Of a DNA stretch of 64,000 nt, positions 8,566 through 20,014 are shown piece after piece. The notes beneath the pieces were generated by a model, which searched no databases, had not been told where the DNA came from, and was given only the letters and a program-made list of their open reading frames with translations. Every line of letters begins with the position of its first letter. Within the stretch, counting starts at the first letter, position 1. The stretch lies in contig NZ_PHNC01000031.1 in assembly GCF_003121295.1 (NCBI RefSeq), forward strand, positions 1,676,439-1,740,438, read 5' to 3'. The DNA is from Streptomyces orinoci. GTDB taxonomy: Bacteria > Actinomycetota > Actinomycetes > Streptomycetales > Streptomycetaceae. The position numbers and the translations under genes are program-made.

Positions 8566-9828
8566 TTACTTCAGCCCGGGGTACAGCGGGTGCTTGTCCG
8601 CCAGGGCCGTGACCCGGGCGCGCAGGGCCACCGCGTCGTAGGAGGGCTTGAGCGCCTCGGCGATGATGTCCGCGACCTCGCGGAAGTCCTCGGCGGTGAA
8701 GCCGCGGGTGGCCAGGGCCGGGGTGCCGATGCGCAGACCCGAGGTGACCATCGGCGGGCGGGGGTCGTTCGGGATGGCGTTGCGGTTGACGGTGATGCCG
8801 ACCTCGTGCAGCCGGTCCTCCGCCTGCTGGCCGTCCAGCTCGCTGTTGCGCAGGTCCACCAGGACCAGGTGGACATCGGTGCCGCCGGACAGCACCGAGA
8901 CGCCGGCCTCGGTGACATCGGGCTGGACCAGGCGCTCGGCCAGGATCCGGGCGCCCTCCAGGGTGCGGCGCTGGCGGTCCTTGAACTCCTCGGTGGCCGC
9001 GACCTTGAAGGCGACCGCCTTGGCGGCGATCACATGCTCCAGCGGACCGCCCTGCTGACCGGGGAAGACCGCGGAGTTGATCTTCTTGGCCAGCTCGGCG
9101 GTGGACAGGATGACCCCACCGCGCGGACCGCCCAGGGTCTTGTGGGTGGTGGTGGTCACCACATGGGCGTGCGGCACCGGGGAGGGGTGCAGCCCGGCGG
9201 CCACCAGACCCGCGAAGTGGGCCATGTCCACCATCAGATAGGCGCCCACCTCGTCCGCGATCCGGCGGAAGGCGGCGAAGTCCAGCTGGCGCGGGTAGGC
9301 GGACCAGCCGGCCACGATCAGCTTCGGGCGGTGCTCCTTGGCGAGCCGCTCGACCTCCTCCATATCGACCAGGTTGGTCTTCTCGTCCACGTGGTAGGCG
9401 ACCACGTTGTAGAGCTTGCCGGAGAAGTTGATCTTCATGCCGTGGGTCAGGTGCCCGCCGTGGGCGAGGTTGAGGCCCAGGATGGTGTCGCCGGGGGAGA
9501 GCAGGGCGAACATGGCGGCCGCGTTGGCCTGGGCGCCGGAGTGCGGCTGGACGTTCGCGTGCTCGGCGCCGAACAGCGCCTTGATCCGGTCGATGGCGAT
9601 CTGCTCGACGACATCGACGTGCTCGCAACCGCCGTAGTAGCGGCGGCCCGGGTAGCCCTCGGCGTACTTGTTGGTGAGGACCGAGCCCTGGGCCTCCATG
9701 ACCGCGACCGGAGCGAAGTTCTCCGAGGCGATCATCTCGAGGGTGGACTGCTGGCGGTGGAGTTCGGCGTCGACGGCGGCGGCGACGTCGGGGTCGAGCT
9801 CATGGAGGGAGCTGTTCAGCAAAGACAT
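8566..9828 (-). CDS. glyA: serine hydroxymethyltransferase
   Basis: A 420-residue PLP enzyme that interconverts serine and glycine while charging tetrahydrofolate with a one-carbon unit. The start MSLLNSSLHELDPDVAAAVDAEL, the NKYAEGYPGRRYYGGCE substrate segment and the PLP-lysine motif VVTTTTHKTLGGPRGG are textbook for the family, and the length is standard. It follows gcvH by about 37 nt and is therefore the third gene of a gcvT-gcvH-glyA operon read from the glycine riboswitch. Together with the cleavage system it feeds glycine carbon into the folate pool. Confidence 0.97.
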   Translation of the reverse strand: MSLLNSSLHELDPDVAAAVDAELHRQQSTLEMIASENFAPVAVMEAQGSVLTNKYAEGYPGRRYYGGCEHVDVVEQIAIDRIKALFGAEHANVQPHSGAQANAAAMFALLSPGDTILGLNLAHGGHLTHGMKINFSGKLYNVVAYHVDEKTNLVDMEEVERLAKEHRPKLIVAGWSAYPRQLDFAAFRRIADEVGAYLMVDMAHFAGLVAAGLHPSPVPHAHVVTTTTHKTLGGPRGGVILSTAELAKKINSAVFPGQQGGPLEHVIAAKAVAFKVAATEEFKDRQRRTLEGARILAERLVQPDVTEAGVSVLSGGTDVHLVLVDLRNSELDGQQAEDRLHEVGITVNRNAIPNDPRPPMVTSGLRIGTPALATRGFTAEDFREVADIIAEALKPSYDAVALRARVTALADKHPLYPGLK

Positions 9829-9865
9829 GAGTTCTTCCTGGACTTCCTGGGCGGGAGGGGCGAGG

Positions 9866-10243
9866 TCAGCCGGCGAAGTCGGTGTACTCGTCGGCGGTCA
9901 GCAGGTCCGCCGGCTCTTCCGTGATCTTCACCTTGAACAGCCAGCCGCCCTCGAAGGGGGCGGAGTTCACCAGCGAGGGATCGTCCACGACATCCTGGTT
10001 GGCCGCGACGACCTCGCCCGTGACGGGGGCGTAGAGGTCGCTGACCGACTTGGTGGACTCCAGCTCGCCACAGGTCTCGCCCGCGGTGACCGTGTCGCCC
10101 ACCTCGGGGAGCTGGGCGTAGACCACGTCACCGAGCGCGTTGGCGGCGAACTCGGTGATGCCGACCGTGGCGACGCCGTTCTCGTCGGCGGCCGACAGCC
10201 ACTCGTGCTCCTTGCTGTAGCGCAGCTGCTGGGGGTTGCTCAT
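9866..10243 (-). CDS. gcvH: glycine cleavage system H protein
   Basis: A 125-residue lipoyl carrier that shuttles the aminomethyl group of glycine between the P, T and L proteins. The lipoylated lysine is in GELESTKSVSDLYAPVTG, and the fold spans QLRYSKEHEWLS to the C-terminus. The ATG at 10241-10243 is supported by an AGGAGA ribosome-binding site 8 nt away; the frame is open to 10432 but the extension is a shadow of gcvT. It sits between gcvT and glyA on the same strand. No gcvP gene is in the window, so the P protein must be encoded elsewhere. Confidence 0.95.
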   Translation of the reverse strand: MSNPQQLRYSKEHEWLSAADENGVATVGITEFAANALGDVVYAQLPEVGDTVTAGETCGELESTKSVSDLYAPVTGEVVAANQDVVDDPSLVNSAPFEGGWLFKVKITEEPADLLTADEYTDFAG

Positions 10244-10319
10244 GGGTTGATTCTCCTGTACGTGCGACGGTGCTTGTGCAAGGGGGCTGGTACGCGGGAG
10301 TGGGCGGGTCCGCTTGGAG

Positions 10320-11435
<1,116 letters not shown>

Positions 11436-11462
11436 CTTCGGGCTCCCGGGCAGACGTCGCGA

Positions 11463-11673
11463 GGATCGGCCTCCCCATCTGTCATCGGAACCTGAGAGGT
11501 TCACCGAGAGCGCGGGGCCTCGGCTTGCACCTTGGGTGGGGCCGCCGTCCGTGGTGGCGGGGCCCGCTTTTCAGATCTGCCTCATCGCACGCGGTACGGG
11601 GCCTGAGAGATTCAAGGGAGGGACTTGCTCCTTCGGCGCCCGGTGGGACCCGGGACTCTCCCGCGCGGATTCG
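11463..11673 (-). ncRNA. tandem glycine riboswitch
   Basis: Read on the minus strand, two glycine aptamers lie in the gcvT leader. Aptamer 1 has CGGGAGAG near 11660-11670, the core CCGAAGGAGCAA at 11625-11636 and GAATCTCTCAGGC at 11601-11613. Aptamer 2 has CACCCAAGGTGCAAG at about 11526-11540 and GAACCTCTCAGGTTCC at 11487-11502. The two are joined by a short linker, the classic cooperative arrangement. It should switch on the gcvT-gcvH-glyA operon when glycine is plentiful. The switch mechanism (terminator or start occlusion) is not clear; the region from aptamer 2 to the GGGAG before gcvT is GC-rich and could mask the start. Confidence 0.93.
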
Positions 11674-11794
11674 AGCGGCCGGTATGCGGTTGTGTTGCTA
11701 CGGCGGTTGTGCGGATCGCCGGTTGGCGCGGACATCATTGCACGTATGGGTGGCGCATGGATCGCCTGTGCGCTGTGAATTTGTCCGCGGACCG

Positions 11795-11945
11795 GCTGTG
11801 GCTGGTCGCGCAGTTCCCCGCGCCCCTGACGGGGCGCACCCTCCGCGTTGTGGGCAGTCGTGCCGCAGGGCGATGGGGGCACCCCCGGCCGGAGGCTGGG
11901 GGAGGGTGGGCACAACGCGACCACCGGGCCGCACCCGCAAACGAA
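11795..11945 (-). repeat. Streptomyces intergenic palindromic repeat, copy 1
   Basis: Shares GGCTGGTCGCGCAGTTCCCC and the following GCGCCCCTGACGGGGC with the copy at 38253, and both continue with a stem built of GTTGTGGGCAG...GTGGGCACAAC. On the opposite strand it matches the core of the copy at 23937. It lies in the 350-nt gap between the riboswitch and the first sseB-like gene, where nothing else is recognised apart from a possible -10 TATCGT near 11980. Confidence 0.7.
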
Positions 11946-12025
11946 ACCCCCGTTGACTCGCACCCCCCGCGCAGCCGTTATCGTGCGGGCGTCTGAACGT
12001 AACAACGCGCACGGGGTGGACGGCA

Positions 12026-12775
12026 ATGATGGACGCGGGCGTTACCGCTTGGCCGGGCAATGAACTGGAGCGGACGCTCGCGGCGGCGGTCGGCGCCCCC
12101 GACGCCGGCCCGCGCATCGTCGATGTCCTCGGCCGCGCCCCGGTGTGGATACCGCTGCCCAACGGCGGCGGTCCGGAAAGCCGCGAACTGGACCTGCCCA
12201 CCGTGGAGCTGGGCGGCGCCGCCTTTGTCCCGGTGTTCAGCTCCGAGGCGGAGTTCCGGCGGGTGGCCGGAGAGCATATGCCGCACGCCGTGGCCCCGGC
12301 CGTGGAGTTCGCCCGTGGCCTGCCCCCGCAGGTCGGCATCGTGGTCAACCACGAGGGGACGGTCACCGTCCCGCTGCCCCCCGCCGCCGTGGCCGAGCTG
12401 TGCCGGGCCGGCCGGGTGCGGCTGCCCGGCGAGCCCAACGGCGGCCGGGTGCGGCTGCGCGAGCCCGACTGGCAGGAGGAGCCCACCGGCTTCCTGGCCG
12501 CCGCCGGGCTGGAGTTCGCCAATATCCAGATGGTGCGCACCGCCCGCCGCGCCCTGGCCGAGGTCGAGTGCGAGGCGCCCGCCCTGTTCGTCGGCGTGGA
12601 ACTGGACCTGCCCGACGACGCCTCCCGGGCCGCCGCCCTGGACGCGGTGGGCCGGGCGCTGGGCGCGGCCCCGGTGCCATGGCCGGTGCAGCTGGTCTTC
12701 CTGGATGTGGCCCAGGACCCGGTCGCGGAGTGGCTGCTGGGCCGGGTCCGTCCGTTCTACGACCGTGACCGGTGA
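12026..12775 (+). CDS. SseB family protein, paralogue 1
   Basis: A 249-residue soluble protein of the SseB (enhanced serine sensitivity) family. An N-terminal SseB domain covers about residues 10-115, with VWIPLPNGGG and AFVPVFSSEAEFRRV as the characteristic strands; a second domain with FANIQMVRTARRALAEVE and ending RVRPFYDRDR resembles the SseB C-terminal domain. The biochemical role of SseB is not known; the E. coli name comes from a serine-sensitivity phenotype. Two adjacent ATG codons (12026 and 12029) are possible starts. It is followed after 100 nt by a second gene with the same ending, and it lies next to the serine/glycine genes, which may not be accidental. Confidence 0.78.
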   Translation: MMDAGVTAWPGNELERTLAAAVGAPDAGPRIVDVLGRAPVWIPLPNGGGPESRELDLPTVELGGAAFVPVFSSEAEFRRVAGEHMPHAVAPAVEFARGLPPQVGIVVNHEGTVTVPLPPAAVAELCRAGRVRLPGEPNGGRVRLREPDWQEEPTGFLAAAGLEFANIQMVRTARRALAEVECEAPALFVGVELDLPDDASRAAALDAVGRALGAAPVPWPVQLVFLDVAQDPVAEWLLGRVRPFYDRDR

Positions 12776-12875
12776 CCGCGCCACGCGCGGCGCACGCCTC
12801 GTAAGCTGGTGGGACCCTCGGCCGGGACCGCGCCGGGGGATCCAGTAGCACGGCCGGGAGAAGAGGCGGAACCAG

Positions 12876-13655
12876 GTGAGCGGGGGCGCGGAGGGCGGCG
12901 TGGAGCAGGTGCTGCGCCAAGTGGCGCCCGGGCGGTATGACACCTATGAGGCGTTGCTGAAGGCGATAGCCGAGGACCGGCTGTGGATGCTGCTGTGGCA
13001 CGGCCAGGCCGGCTCGCCGGACGCCCAGTACGGCAACATGGAGGTGGACGGCCTGGGTTACGCCCCCTGTGTCACCTCCGCCGCCGAACTGGCCGCCAGC
13101 GGCTGGAACCGCGCGCATGAGGTGGTGCCCGGCCGCCGGCTGGCCGCCTCGCTCTACCCCGGGCGCTGGGGCCTGTGGCTCAACCCGCATGCCCCCGGCG
13201 GCGGAGTGGGCATCCCCTGGCTCGATCTGCGCCGGATCGCCGGCGGTCTGGACCGGCTGCCCGCCGGCCCGCTGCAACTGAGCGAACCGGCCGCCGAGTC
13301 GGCGGACGCCGGTCGGTTCTACGCCCTGCTGGCCCAGCACGCCCAGCGCACCCCGGCGGTGCGCGCCCTGCACCGCGCCTGGGTGCGGCCGGCGCTGGGC
13401 GCCGCGTACCTGGCCATCGGCCTGGATCTGTACGACGGCTCCCAAGCCACCGTGGAATCCGTGCGGTTGATGATGCGTCAGGCGATCGACGCGGTGCCGG
13501 ACGGGGTGCCGGTGTCCACCGTGGCGATGTCCGACGACTACGACCCGGTGGTGATGTGGCTGCGCGCCAACTCCCGCCCGTTCTACGACCGTCAGGCCCA
13601 GCCCGGCGCCGTCGCGGTGCCCGGCTACGGCTATCCGCACCAGCCCTCCCACTAG
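12876..13655 (+). CDS. SseB family protein, paralogue 2
   Basis: A 259-residue protein beginning at GTG 12876. Its C-terminal domain parallels paralogue 1: AYLAIGLDLYDGS aligns with LFVGVELDLPDDA, and SRPFYDRQ with VRPFYDRD. Its N-terminal half (YDTYEALLKAIAEDRLWMLLWHGQ, then CVTSAAELAASGW) is an SseB-type domain that has diverged more. The tandem arrangement suggests duplication followed by specialisation. A TAAGCT box at 12802-12807 could be a promoter of its own, about 70 nt before the start. The last 15 residues are Pro/Gly/Tyr-rich and probably disordered. Function unknown. Confidence 0.75.
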   Translation: MSGGAEGGVEQVLRQVAPGRYDTYEALLKAIAEDRLWMLLWHGQAGSPDAQYGNMEVDGLGYAPCVTSAAELAASGWNRAHEVVPGRRLAASLYPGRWGLWLNPHAPGGGVGIPWLDLRRIAGGLDRLPAGPLQLSEPAAESADAGRFYALLAQHAQRTPAVRALHRAWVRPALGAAYLAIGLDLYDGSQATVESVRLMMRQAIDAVPDGVPVSTVAMSDDYDPVVMWLRANSRPFYDRQAQPGAVAVPGYGYPHQPSH

Positions 13656-13890
13656 GGCCTGTCCGGATAACGGAATCCCCTTCCGCACATCACGGTTGCG
13701 CATCCTTTGGCGGCCGGGTCTGGCGGGTGATCGCTAACGCGTTGAAGACTCCCGCACCAAGGACCCACCGGTCCGGTACGACCTGCTCTGCGTGAACGTC
13801 CCGCACCACTTGCACCAGTGATGTGAACCGGCCGCCGTCGGCGGCAGGTTGTGCGCCGGCCCCAAGTGCCGGTTGAGAGGGGTCCTCACC

Positions 13891-14883
13891 ATGACGGCAC
13901 CATTGCCCGAGACCAGTCCGGCCGATCCGATGGACGTGGTCGGCGATGCTCCCGCCAAGGCCATCGAGGGCCGCTCCCCCTGGCGGATCTCCTGGATGCG
14001 CCTCAAGCGCGACAAATGGGCGCTGGGCGGCGGGGTGGTGGTGCTGCTGCTGATCCTGGTGGCGGTCTTCGCCCCGGTGATCGTGCATCTGCTGGGGCAT
14101 CCGCCCAATGACTTCCACGAGGACCGGATCAACGCCTTCGACGGCATGCCCAAGGGATCCCTGGGCGGCATCAACTCGGACTATCTCTTCGGAGTTGAGC
14201 CCACCAACGGCCGGGATGTGTTCAGCCGGGTGGTCTACGGGGCCCGGGTCTCGCTGCTGGTGGCCTTTCTCTCCGCCGTGGTGGCCGTGGTCATCGGCAC
14301 CGTGCTGGGGGTGATCGCCGGTTACTTCGGCGGCTGGATCGACTCGCTGGTCAGCCGGGTGATGGACGCCCTGCTGGCCTTCCCGCAGCTGCTGTTCATC
14401 ATCGCGCTGATCTCGGTGGTGCCCAACGAGCTGTGGGGACTGAGTGGTTCGGGCGTACGGATGGCCGTACTGATCGCGGTGATCGGCTTCTTCGGCTGGC
14501 CCTATGTGGGCCGTATCGTACGCGGCCAGACGCTCTCGCTGCGCGAGCGCGAGTATGTGGAGGCGGCGCGCAGCCTGGGCGCGGGGCGGCGCTACATCCT
14601 CTTCCGGGAGCTGCTGCCCAATCTGGTGGCGCCGATCACCGTCTACGCCACCCTGATGATCCCCACCAATGTGCTCACCGAGGCGGCGCTGAGCTTTCTG
14701 GGCGCCGGAGTCAAGGCACCCACCTCGTCCTGGGGGCAGATGCTCTCCCGGGCCGTACAGACCTATGAGGGCGACCCAATGTTCATGATCATCCCGGGTC
14801 TGGCCATCTTCGTCACCGTGCTGGCGTTCAACCTCCTCGGCGACGGCATCCGCGATGCCCTGGACCCGAAGGGCTCCCGCTAG
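13891..14883 (+). CDS. oligopeptide/dipeptide ABC transporter permease (DppC type)
   Basis: A 330-residue inner-membrane protein with about six transmembrane segments, the first near residues 45-65 (GGGVVVLLLILVAVFAPVIV). The C-terminal half has the binding-protein-dependent permease fold with the EAA loop YVEAARSLGAGRRYILFRELLP that docks on the ATPases. The OppC/DppC N-terminal segment precedes it. ATG 13891 is chosen for the GAGAGGGG ribosome-binding site; the frame is open to 13849. It is the first gene of a five-gene importer ordered permease, binding protein, permease, ATPase, ATPase, so the C-type permease leads rather than follows the B-type one. Confidence 0.9.
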   Translation: MTAPLPETSPADPMDVVGDAPAKAIEGRSPWRISWMRLKRDKWALGGGVVVLLLILVAVFAPVIVHLLGHPPNDFHEDRINAFDGMPKGSLGGINSDYLFGVEPTNGRDVFSRVVYGARVSLLVAFLSAVVAVVIGTVLGVIAGYFGGWIDSLVSRVMDALLAFPQLLFIIALISVVPNELWGLSGSGVRMAVLIAVIGFFGWPYVGRIVRGQTLSLREREYVEAARSLGAGRRYILFRELLPNLVAPITVYATLMIPTNVLTEAALSFLGAGVKAPTSSWGQMLSRAVQTYEGDPMFMIIPGLAIFVTVLAFNLLGDGIRDALDPKGSR

Positions 14884-14956
14884 CCGAAGCTGCGTACCAA
14901 CTCACCCGTTCCCGGGCCGGCTTGTCGGCTCCGGTCACCACGGAGGTCGCGACATC

Positions 14957-16723
14957 TTGGCAACGCAAGGCAATTCCAGGCGCAGACTGACCGCCACGGC
15001 GGCGCTGGTCGCGGCGGCACTGATCGGTGTCGCCGGCTGCGGCGGCGGCAAGGGCGACAGCAAGGGCGGCAAGGCCCCCGGCTACAACGCGGGCATCAAC
15101 AAGGTCGCCAGCCCGTCCACCAAGAAGGGCGGTGAGCTGAAGTTCATCTCCACCCAGGACGCCGACTCCTGGGACCCACAGCGCGGTTACTACGGCTTTA
15201 TGTGGGACTTCTCCCGCTACTACGTCCGTACGCTGGTGACGCCCAAACCGGCGCCCGGCGCACAGAGCAGCGAGGTGGTCCCGGACATGGCCACCGACAC
15301 CGGCACCGTCTCGCCGGACAAGAAGACCTACACCTTCCATCTGCGGGACGGACTCACCTGGGAGGACGGCAAGCCGGTCACCACCCAGGACATCAAGTAC
15401 GGCATCGAGCGCACCTGGGCCCAGGACAAGATCTCCGGTGGCCCGACCTGGCTGATGCAGGTGCTGGACCCGGGCCGGGAGTACAAGGGCCCCTACAAGG
15501 ACACCACTTCGGACAAGCTGGGGCTCAAGCCCATCGAGACGCCCGACGCCAAGACCATCGTCTTCCATCTGGCCAAGCCCAACGGCGACTTCCTGCAGAT
15601 GCTGGCGCTGCCCGCGGCCGGGCCGGTGCGCCAGGACAAGGACACCGGGGAGAAGTACGGCCTGCACCCCTTCTCCGACGGCCCCTACAAGTTCAAGTCC
15701 TACGACAGCAACAAGAGCCTGGCGCTGGTCCGCAACGACAAGTGGAACCAGAGCTCGGACCCCATCCGCAAGGCACTGCCGGACAAGATCTCGATCAAGT
15801 TCACCACCAACGCCGACGACATGGACAGCCGTCTGATCAACGGCGAGTACGACCTGGACCTCGCCGCCACCGGCATGGGCGCGGCCGGCCGGCAGAAGGC
15901 CATGCAGTCGAACAAGGCCAACCTGGACAACCCGCAGACCGGCTTCATCCGTTTCGCCGCCTTCCCCAAGTCGGTGGCCCCCTTCGACAACGAGCACTGC
16001 CGCAAGGCCGTCATCTACGCCTCCGACCACACCTCGCTGCAGACCGCCCGCGGCGGCCCCGAGGCGGGCGGTGACATCGGCACCAGCATGCTGCCGCCGG
16101 TCGTCAAGGGCTATGACGCCAACTACGACCCGTACCAACTGAAGCAGGGCAAGCCCGACCTGGCCAAGGCCAAGGAGGAGCTCAAGGCCTGCGGCCATGA
16201 GAACGGCTTCAAGACCACCATCGCGGTGCGCAACAACAAACAGCCGGAGATCGCCACCGCCGAGTCCATGCAGGCCGCGCTGAAGAAGGTCGGCATCGAC
16301 ACCCAGATCGACCAGTACGACGGCGCCCAGTCCACCGGCATCGTCGGCTCGCCCAAGAACGTCAAGGCGAAGAACTACGGGATCATCATCTTCGGCTGGG
16401 GCTCCGACTTCCCCAGCGGCCAGGGCTTCCTCCAGCCGCTGGCGGACGGCCGGTTCATCGAGCAGAGCGGCAACCAGAACTACCCCGAGATCAGCGACCC
16501 CGAGATCAACAAACTCTTCGACGAGGGCATCGCGGAGAGCGACCCGGCCAAGGCCGGAGCCATCTTCCAGGAGGCCGACAAGAAGGTGATGGAGGGCGCC
16601 TGGTACATGCCCTTCACCTACGAGAAGAACATCATCTGGCGCAGCTCCCGGCTGACCAATGTCTATACGGCCGACGCCTACAACGGCCGTTACGACTATG
16701 CGGCGTTGGGCGTCACCAGGTGA
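14957..16723 (+). CDS. oligopeptide ABC transporter substrate-binding lipoprotein
   Basis: A protein of about 588 residues of the DppA/OppA (SBP family 5) class. A twin-arginine-like basic start, a hydrophobic stretch and the lipobox V-A-G-C at Cys28 mark a lipoprotein, followed by a Gly/Lys-rich linker. The family core is visible in LKFISTQDADSWDPQR, YTFHLRDGLTWEDGKPVT and the C-terminal YGIIIFGWGSDFP. A TTG start at 14957 is proposed because GGAGG sits at 14942-14946 and the signal peptide begins right after; the frame runs up to 14855 but that sequence overlaps the permease end and would bury the signal. A peptide substrate is family inference. Confidence 0.88.
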   Translation: MATQGNSRRRLTATAALVAAALIGVAGCGGGKGDSKGGKAPGYNAGINKVASPSTKKGGELKFISTQDADSWDPQRGYYGFMWDFSRYYVRTLVTPKPAPGAQSSEVVPDMATDTGTVSPDKKTYTFHLRDGLTWEDGKPVTTQDIKYGIERTWAQDKISGGPTWLMQVLDPGREYKGPYKDTTSDKLGLKPIETPDAKTIVFHLAKPNGDFLQMLALPAAGPVRQDKDTGEKYGLHPFSDGPYKFKSYDSNKSLALVRNDKWNQSSDPIRKALPDKISIKFTTNADDMDSRLINGEYDLDLAATGMGAAGRQKAMQSNKANLDNPQTGFIRFAAFPKSVAPFDNEHCRKAVIYASDHTSLQTARGGPEAGGDIGTSMLPPVVKGYDANYDPYQLKQGKPDLAKAKEELKACGHENGFKTTIAVRNNKQPEIATAESMQAALKKVGIDTQIDQYDGAQSTGIVGSPKNVKAKNYGIIIFGWGSDFPSGQGFLQPLADGRFIEQSGNQNYPEISDPEINKLFDEGIAESDPAKAGAIFQEADKKVMEGAWYMPFTYEKNIIWRSSRLTNVYTADAYNGRYDYAALGVTR

Positions 16724-16794
16724 TTTCCGTCCGTTCCAGGCGCACTCGCCGCTGAGCAGCCCGAAGGGCAGGTGAGGGCCGAGTGCGGTGGCCC

Positions 16795-16813
16795 GGGGGC
16801 CGTTGAGGCCCCC
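16795..16813 (+). other. intercistronic hairpin after the binding-protein gene
   Basis: GGGGGCC (16795-16801), loop GTTGA, GGCCCCC (16807-16813), in the 113-nt gap before the B-type permease. A stem here commonly protects the highly expressed binding-protein message or partly reduces read-through to the permease. No T tract follows, so full termination is unlikely. Confidence 0.5.
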
Positions 16814-16836
16814 CGGCCCCCGCCGGGCCGACCGCA

Positions 16837-17831
<995 letters not shown>

Positions 17832-17835
<4 letters not shown>

Positions 17836-18911
17836 CCACTCCCGTGACCGGCGCGGCCGCCCCCGCCGCCACCGCCTATCTGGACGTCCGCGACCTGCGG
17901 GTGCACTTCCCCACCGACGACGGACTGGTGAAGTCGGTGGACGGGCTCTCCTTCCAGCTGGCCAAGGGCCGCACCCTGGGCATCGTCGGCGAGTCCGGTT
18001 CCGGCAAATCGGTCAGCTCGCTGGGCATCATGGGCCTGCACACGGTGGGCCAGTACGGCCGCCGCAAGGCCAGGATCAGCGGTGAAATCCACTTCGACGG
18101 CAAGGAGTTGCTCACCGCCGACCCCGAGGAGGTGCGCCGGCTGCGCGGCCGCGAGATGGCGATGATCTTCCAGGACCCGCTGTCCGCCATGCACCCCTAC
18201 TTCAGCGTCGGCCACCAGATCGCCGAGGCGTACCGGATCCACCATGACGCGGACAAGAAGACCGCCCGCAAACGCGCCGTGGAGATGCTCGACCGGGTCG
18301 GCATCCCCCAGGCCGACCGCCGGGTGGACGACTACCCCCACCAGTTCTCCGGCGGCATGCGCCAGCGCGCCATGATCGCCATGGCGCTGGTCAACAACCC
18401 CAGCCTGCTGATCGCCGACGAGCCCACCACCGCCCTGGACGTCACCGTGCAGGCCCAGATCCTGGACCTGATCCGGGACCTGCAGAAGGAGTACGGCTCG
18501 GCGGTCATCATCATCACCCATGACCTGGGGGTGGTGGCCGAACTGGCCGACGACATCCTGGTGATGTACGCCGGCCGCTGCATCGAGCGCGGACCGGCCG
18601 AGCAGGTCTTCTACCACCCCCAACACCCCTACACCTGGGGCCTGCTGGGCTCCATGCCGCGCATCGACCGGGCCCAGACCGAACGGCTGATCCCGGTCAA
18701 GGGCTCCCCGCCCAGCCTGATCAATGTCCCCGCCGGCTGCGCCTTCAACCCCCGCTGCCCCTACGCCGACAAGCCGGAGGGCGGACTCACCCGCACCCGG
18801 CGGCCCGAACTCGCCCCGGTGCCCGGCCAGGAGAACCACCACGCCGCCTGCCATCTGCCACCCGGGGAGCGGACGCGGATCTGGACCGAAGAGATTGCCC
18901 CCAAGCTGTGA
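17832..18911 (+). CDS. oligopeptide ABC transporter ATP-binding protein (DppD type)
   Basis: A 359-residue ATPase with Walker A GESGSGKSV at about residues 54-62, signature FSGGMRQR, Walker B LLIADEPTTALD and switch histidine in ITHDLGVVAELAD. The C-terminal oligo_HPY extension with GCAFNPRCPYADKPEGGLT and a further Cys in AACHLP contains the cysteine cluster that in Dpp/Opp ATPases can hold an iron-sulfur centre. The GTG at 17832 overlaps the permease stop. The frame is open to 16788 but the extra sequence is a shadow of the permease. Works as a pair with the following ATPase. Confidence 0.93.
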
Positions 18912-18922
18912 AGGACCACAAG

Positions 18923-19939
18923 ATGAACGTCCCCCGGCAGCGGACCGAGACCCTGCTGAAGGTTGACGGCCTGGTCAAGCACTTCCCCATCCACAAGGGG
19001 CTGCTGCGCCGCCAGGTGGGCGCGGTGCGCGCGGTGGACGGGCTGAGCTTCGAGGTACGCGCCGGGGAGACCCTGGGCGTGGTGGGCGAGTCCGGCTGCG
19101 GCAAGTCCACCATGGGGCGGCTGGTCACCCGGCTGCTGGAACCCACCGGCGGCAGCGTGGAGTTCGAGGGCCGGGACATCTCCCATCTGAGCGTGGGCGC
19201 CATGCGGCCGCTGCGCCGGGACATCCAGATGATCTTCCAGGACCCGTACTCCTCGCTCAACCCCCGGCACACCGTGGGCACCATCGTCGGCGCCCCCTTC
19301 CGGCTCCAGGGCATCACCCCGGAGGGCGGGGTGAAGCGGGAGGTGCAGCGGCTGCTGGAACTGGTCGGCCTCAACCCCGAGCACTACAACCGCTATCCGC
19401 ACGAATTCTCCGGCGGCCAGCGCCAGCGCATCGGCATCGCCCGCGCCCTGGCCCTCAAGCCCCGGCTGGTGGTGGCCGACGAGCCGGTCTCCGCCCTGGA
19501 CGTCTCCATCCAGGCCCAGGTGGTCAATCTGCTGGACGACCTCCAGGACGAACTCGGCCTCACCTATGTCATCATCGCCCACGACCTCTCGGTGATCCGC
19601 CATGTCTCGGACCGCATCGCCGTGATGTACCTGGGCAAAGTGGTGGAACTGGCCGACCGCCAGGCGCTCTACGACAAACCCATGCACCCCTACACCAAGG
19701 CCCTGCTGTCCGCCGTGCCGGTGCCCGACCCCAAGCGGCGCGCCAAACGGGAGCGCATCCTGCTCAAGGGCGACGTCCCCTCACCGATCTCGCCGCCCGC
19801 CGGCTGCCGCTTCCACACCCGCTGCTGGAAGGCCACCGAGGTGTGCAGACAACAGGAGCCACCGCTGGCCGCGCTGGAGACGGGACACCGGGTGGCCTGC
19901 CACCACCCGGAGAACGCGCCGCAGGACAAAGCGAGTTGA
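18923..19939 (+). CDS. oligopeptide ABC transporter ATP-binding protein (DppF type)
   Basis: A 338-residue ATPase, the second of the importer. Walker A is GESGCGKST, signature FSGGQRQR, Walker B LVVADEPVSALD, and the C-terminal oligo_HPY region has GCRFHTRCWKATEVC, again with clustered cysteines. Two starts are possible: GTG 18908, which overlaps the upstream stop as GTGA, and ATG 18923, which has AAGGA at 18911-18915 seven bases away; the second is preferred. It closes the five-gene operon. The importer resembles BldK-like and other Streptomyces oligopeptide systems, and the substrate cannot be narrowed from sequence. Confidence 0.92.
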   Translation: MNVPRQRTETLLKVDGLVKHFPIHKGLLRRQVGAVRAVDGLSFEVRAGETLGVVGESGCGKSTMGRLVTRLLEPTGGSVEFEGRDISHLSVGAMRPLRRDIQMIFQDPYSSLNPRHTVGTIVGAPFRLQGITPEGGVKREVQRLLELVGLNPEHYNRYPHEFSGGQRQRIGIARALALKPRLVVADEPVSALDVSIQAQVVNLLDDLQDELGLTYVIIAHDLSVIRHVSDRIAVMYLGKVVELADRQALYDKPMHPYTKALLSAVPVPDPKRRAKRERILLKGDVPSPISPPAGCRFHTRCWKATEVCRQQEPPLAALETGHRVACHHPENAPQDKAS

Positions 19940-20014
19940 GGGAAGTACGGGCATGAGGTGACGGGAGAGGGGGCAGATTCCGCACGTCCGTCAACGCCAT
20001 CGAAGGGACGTACG

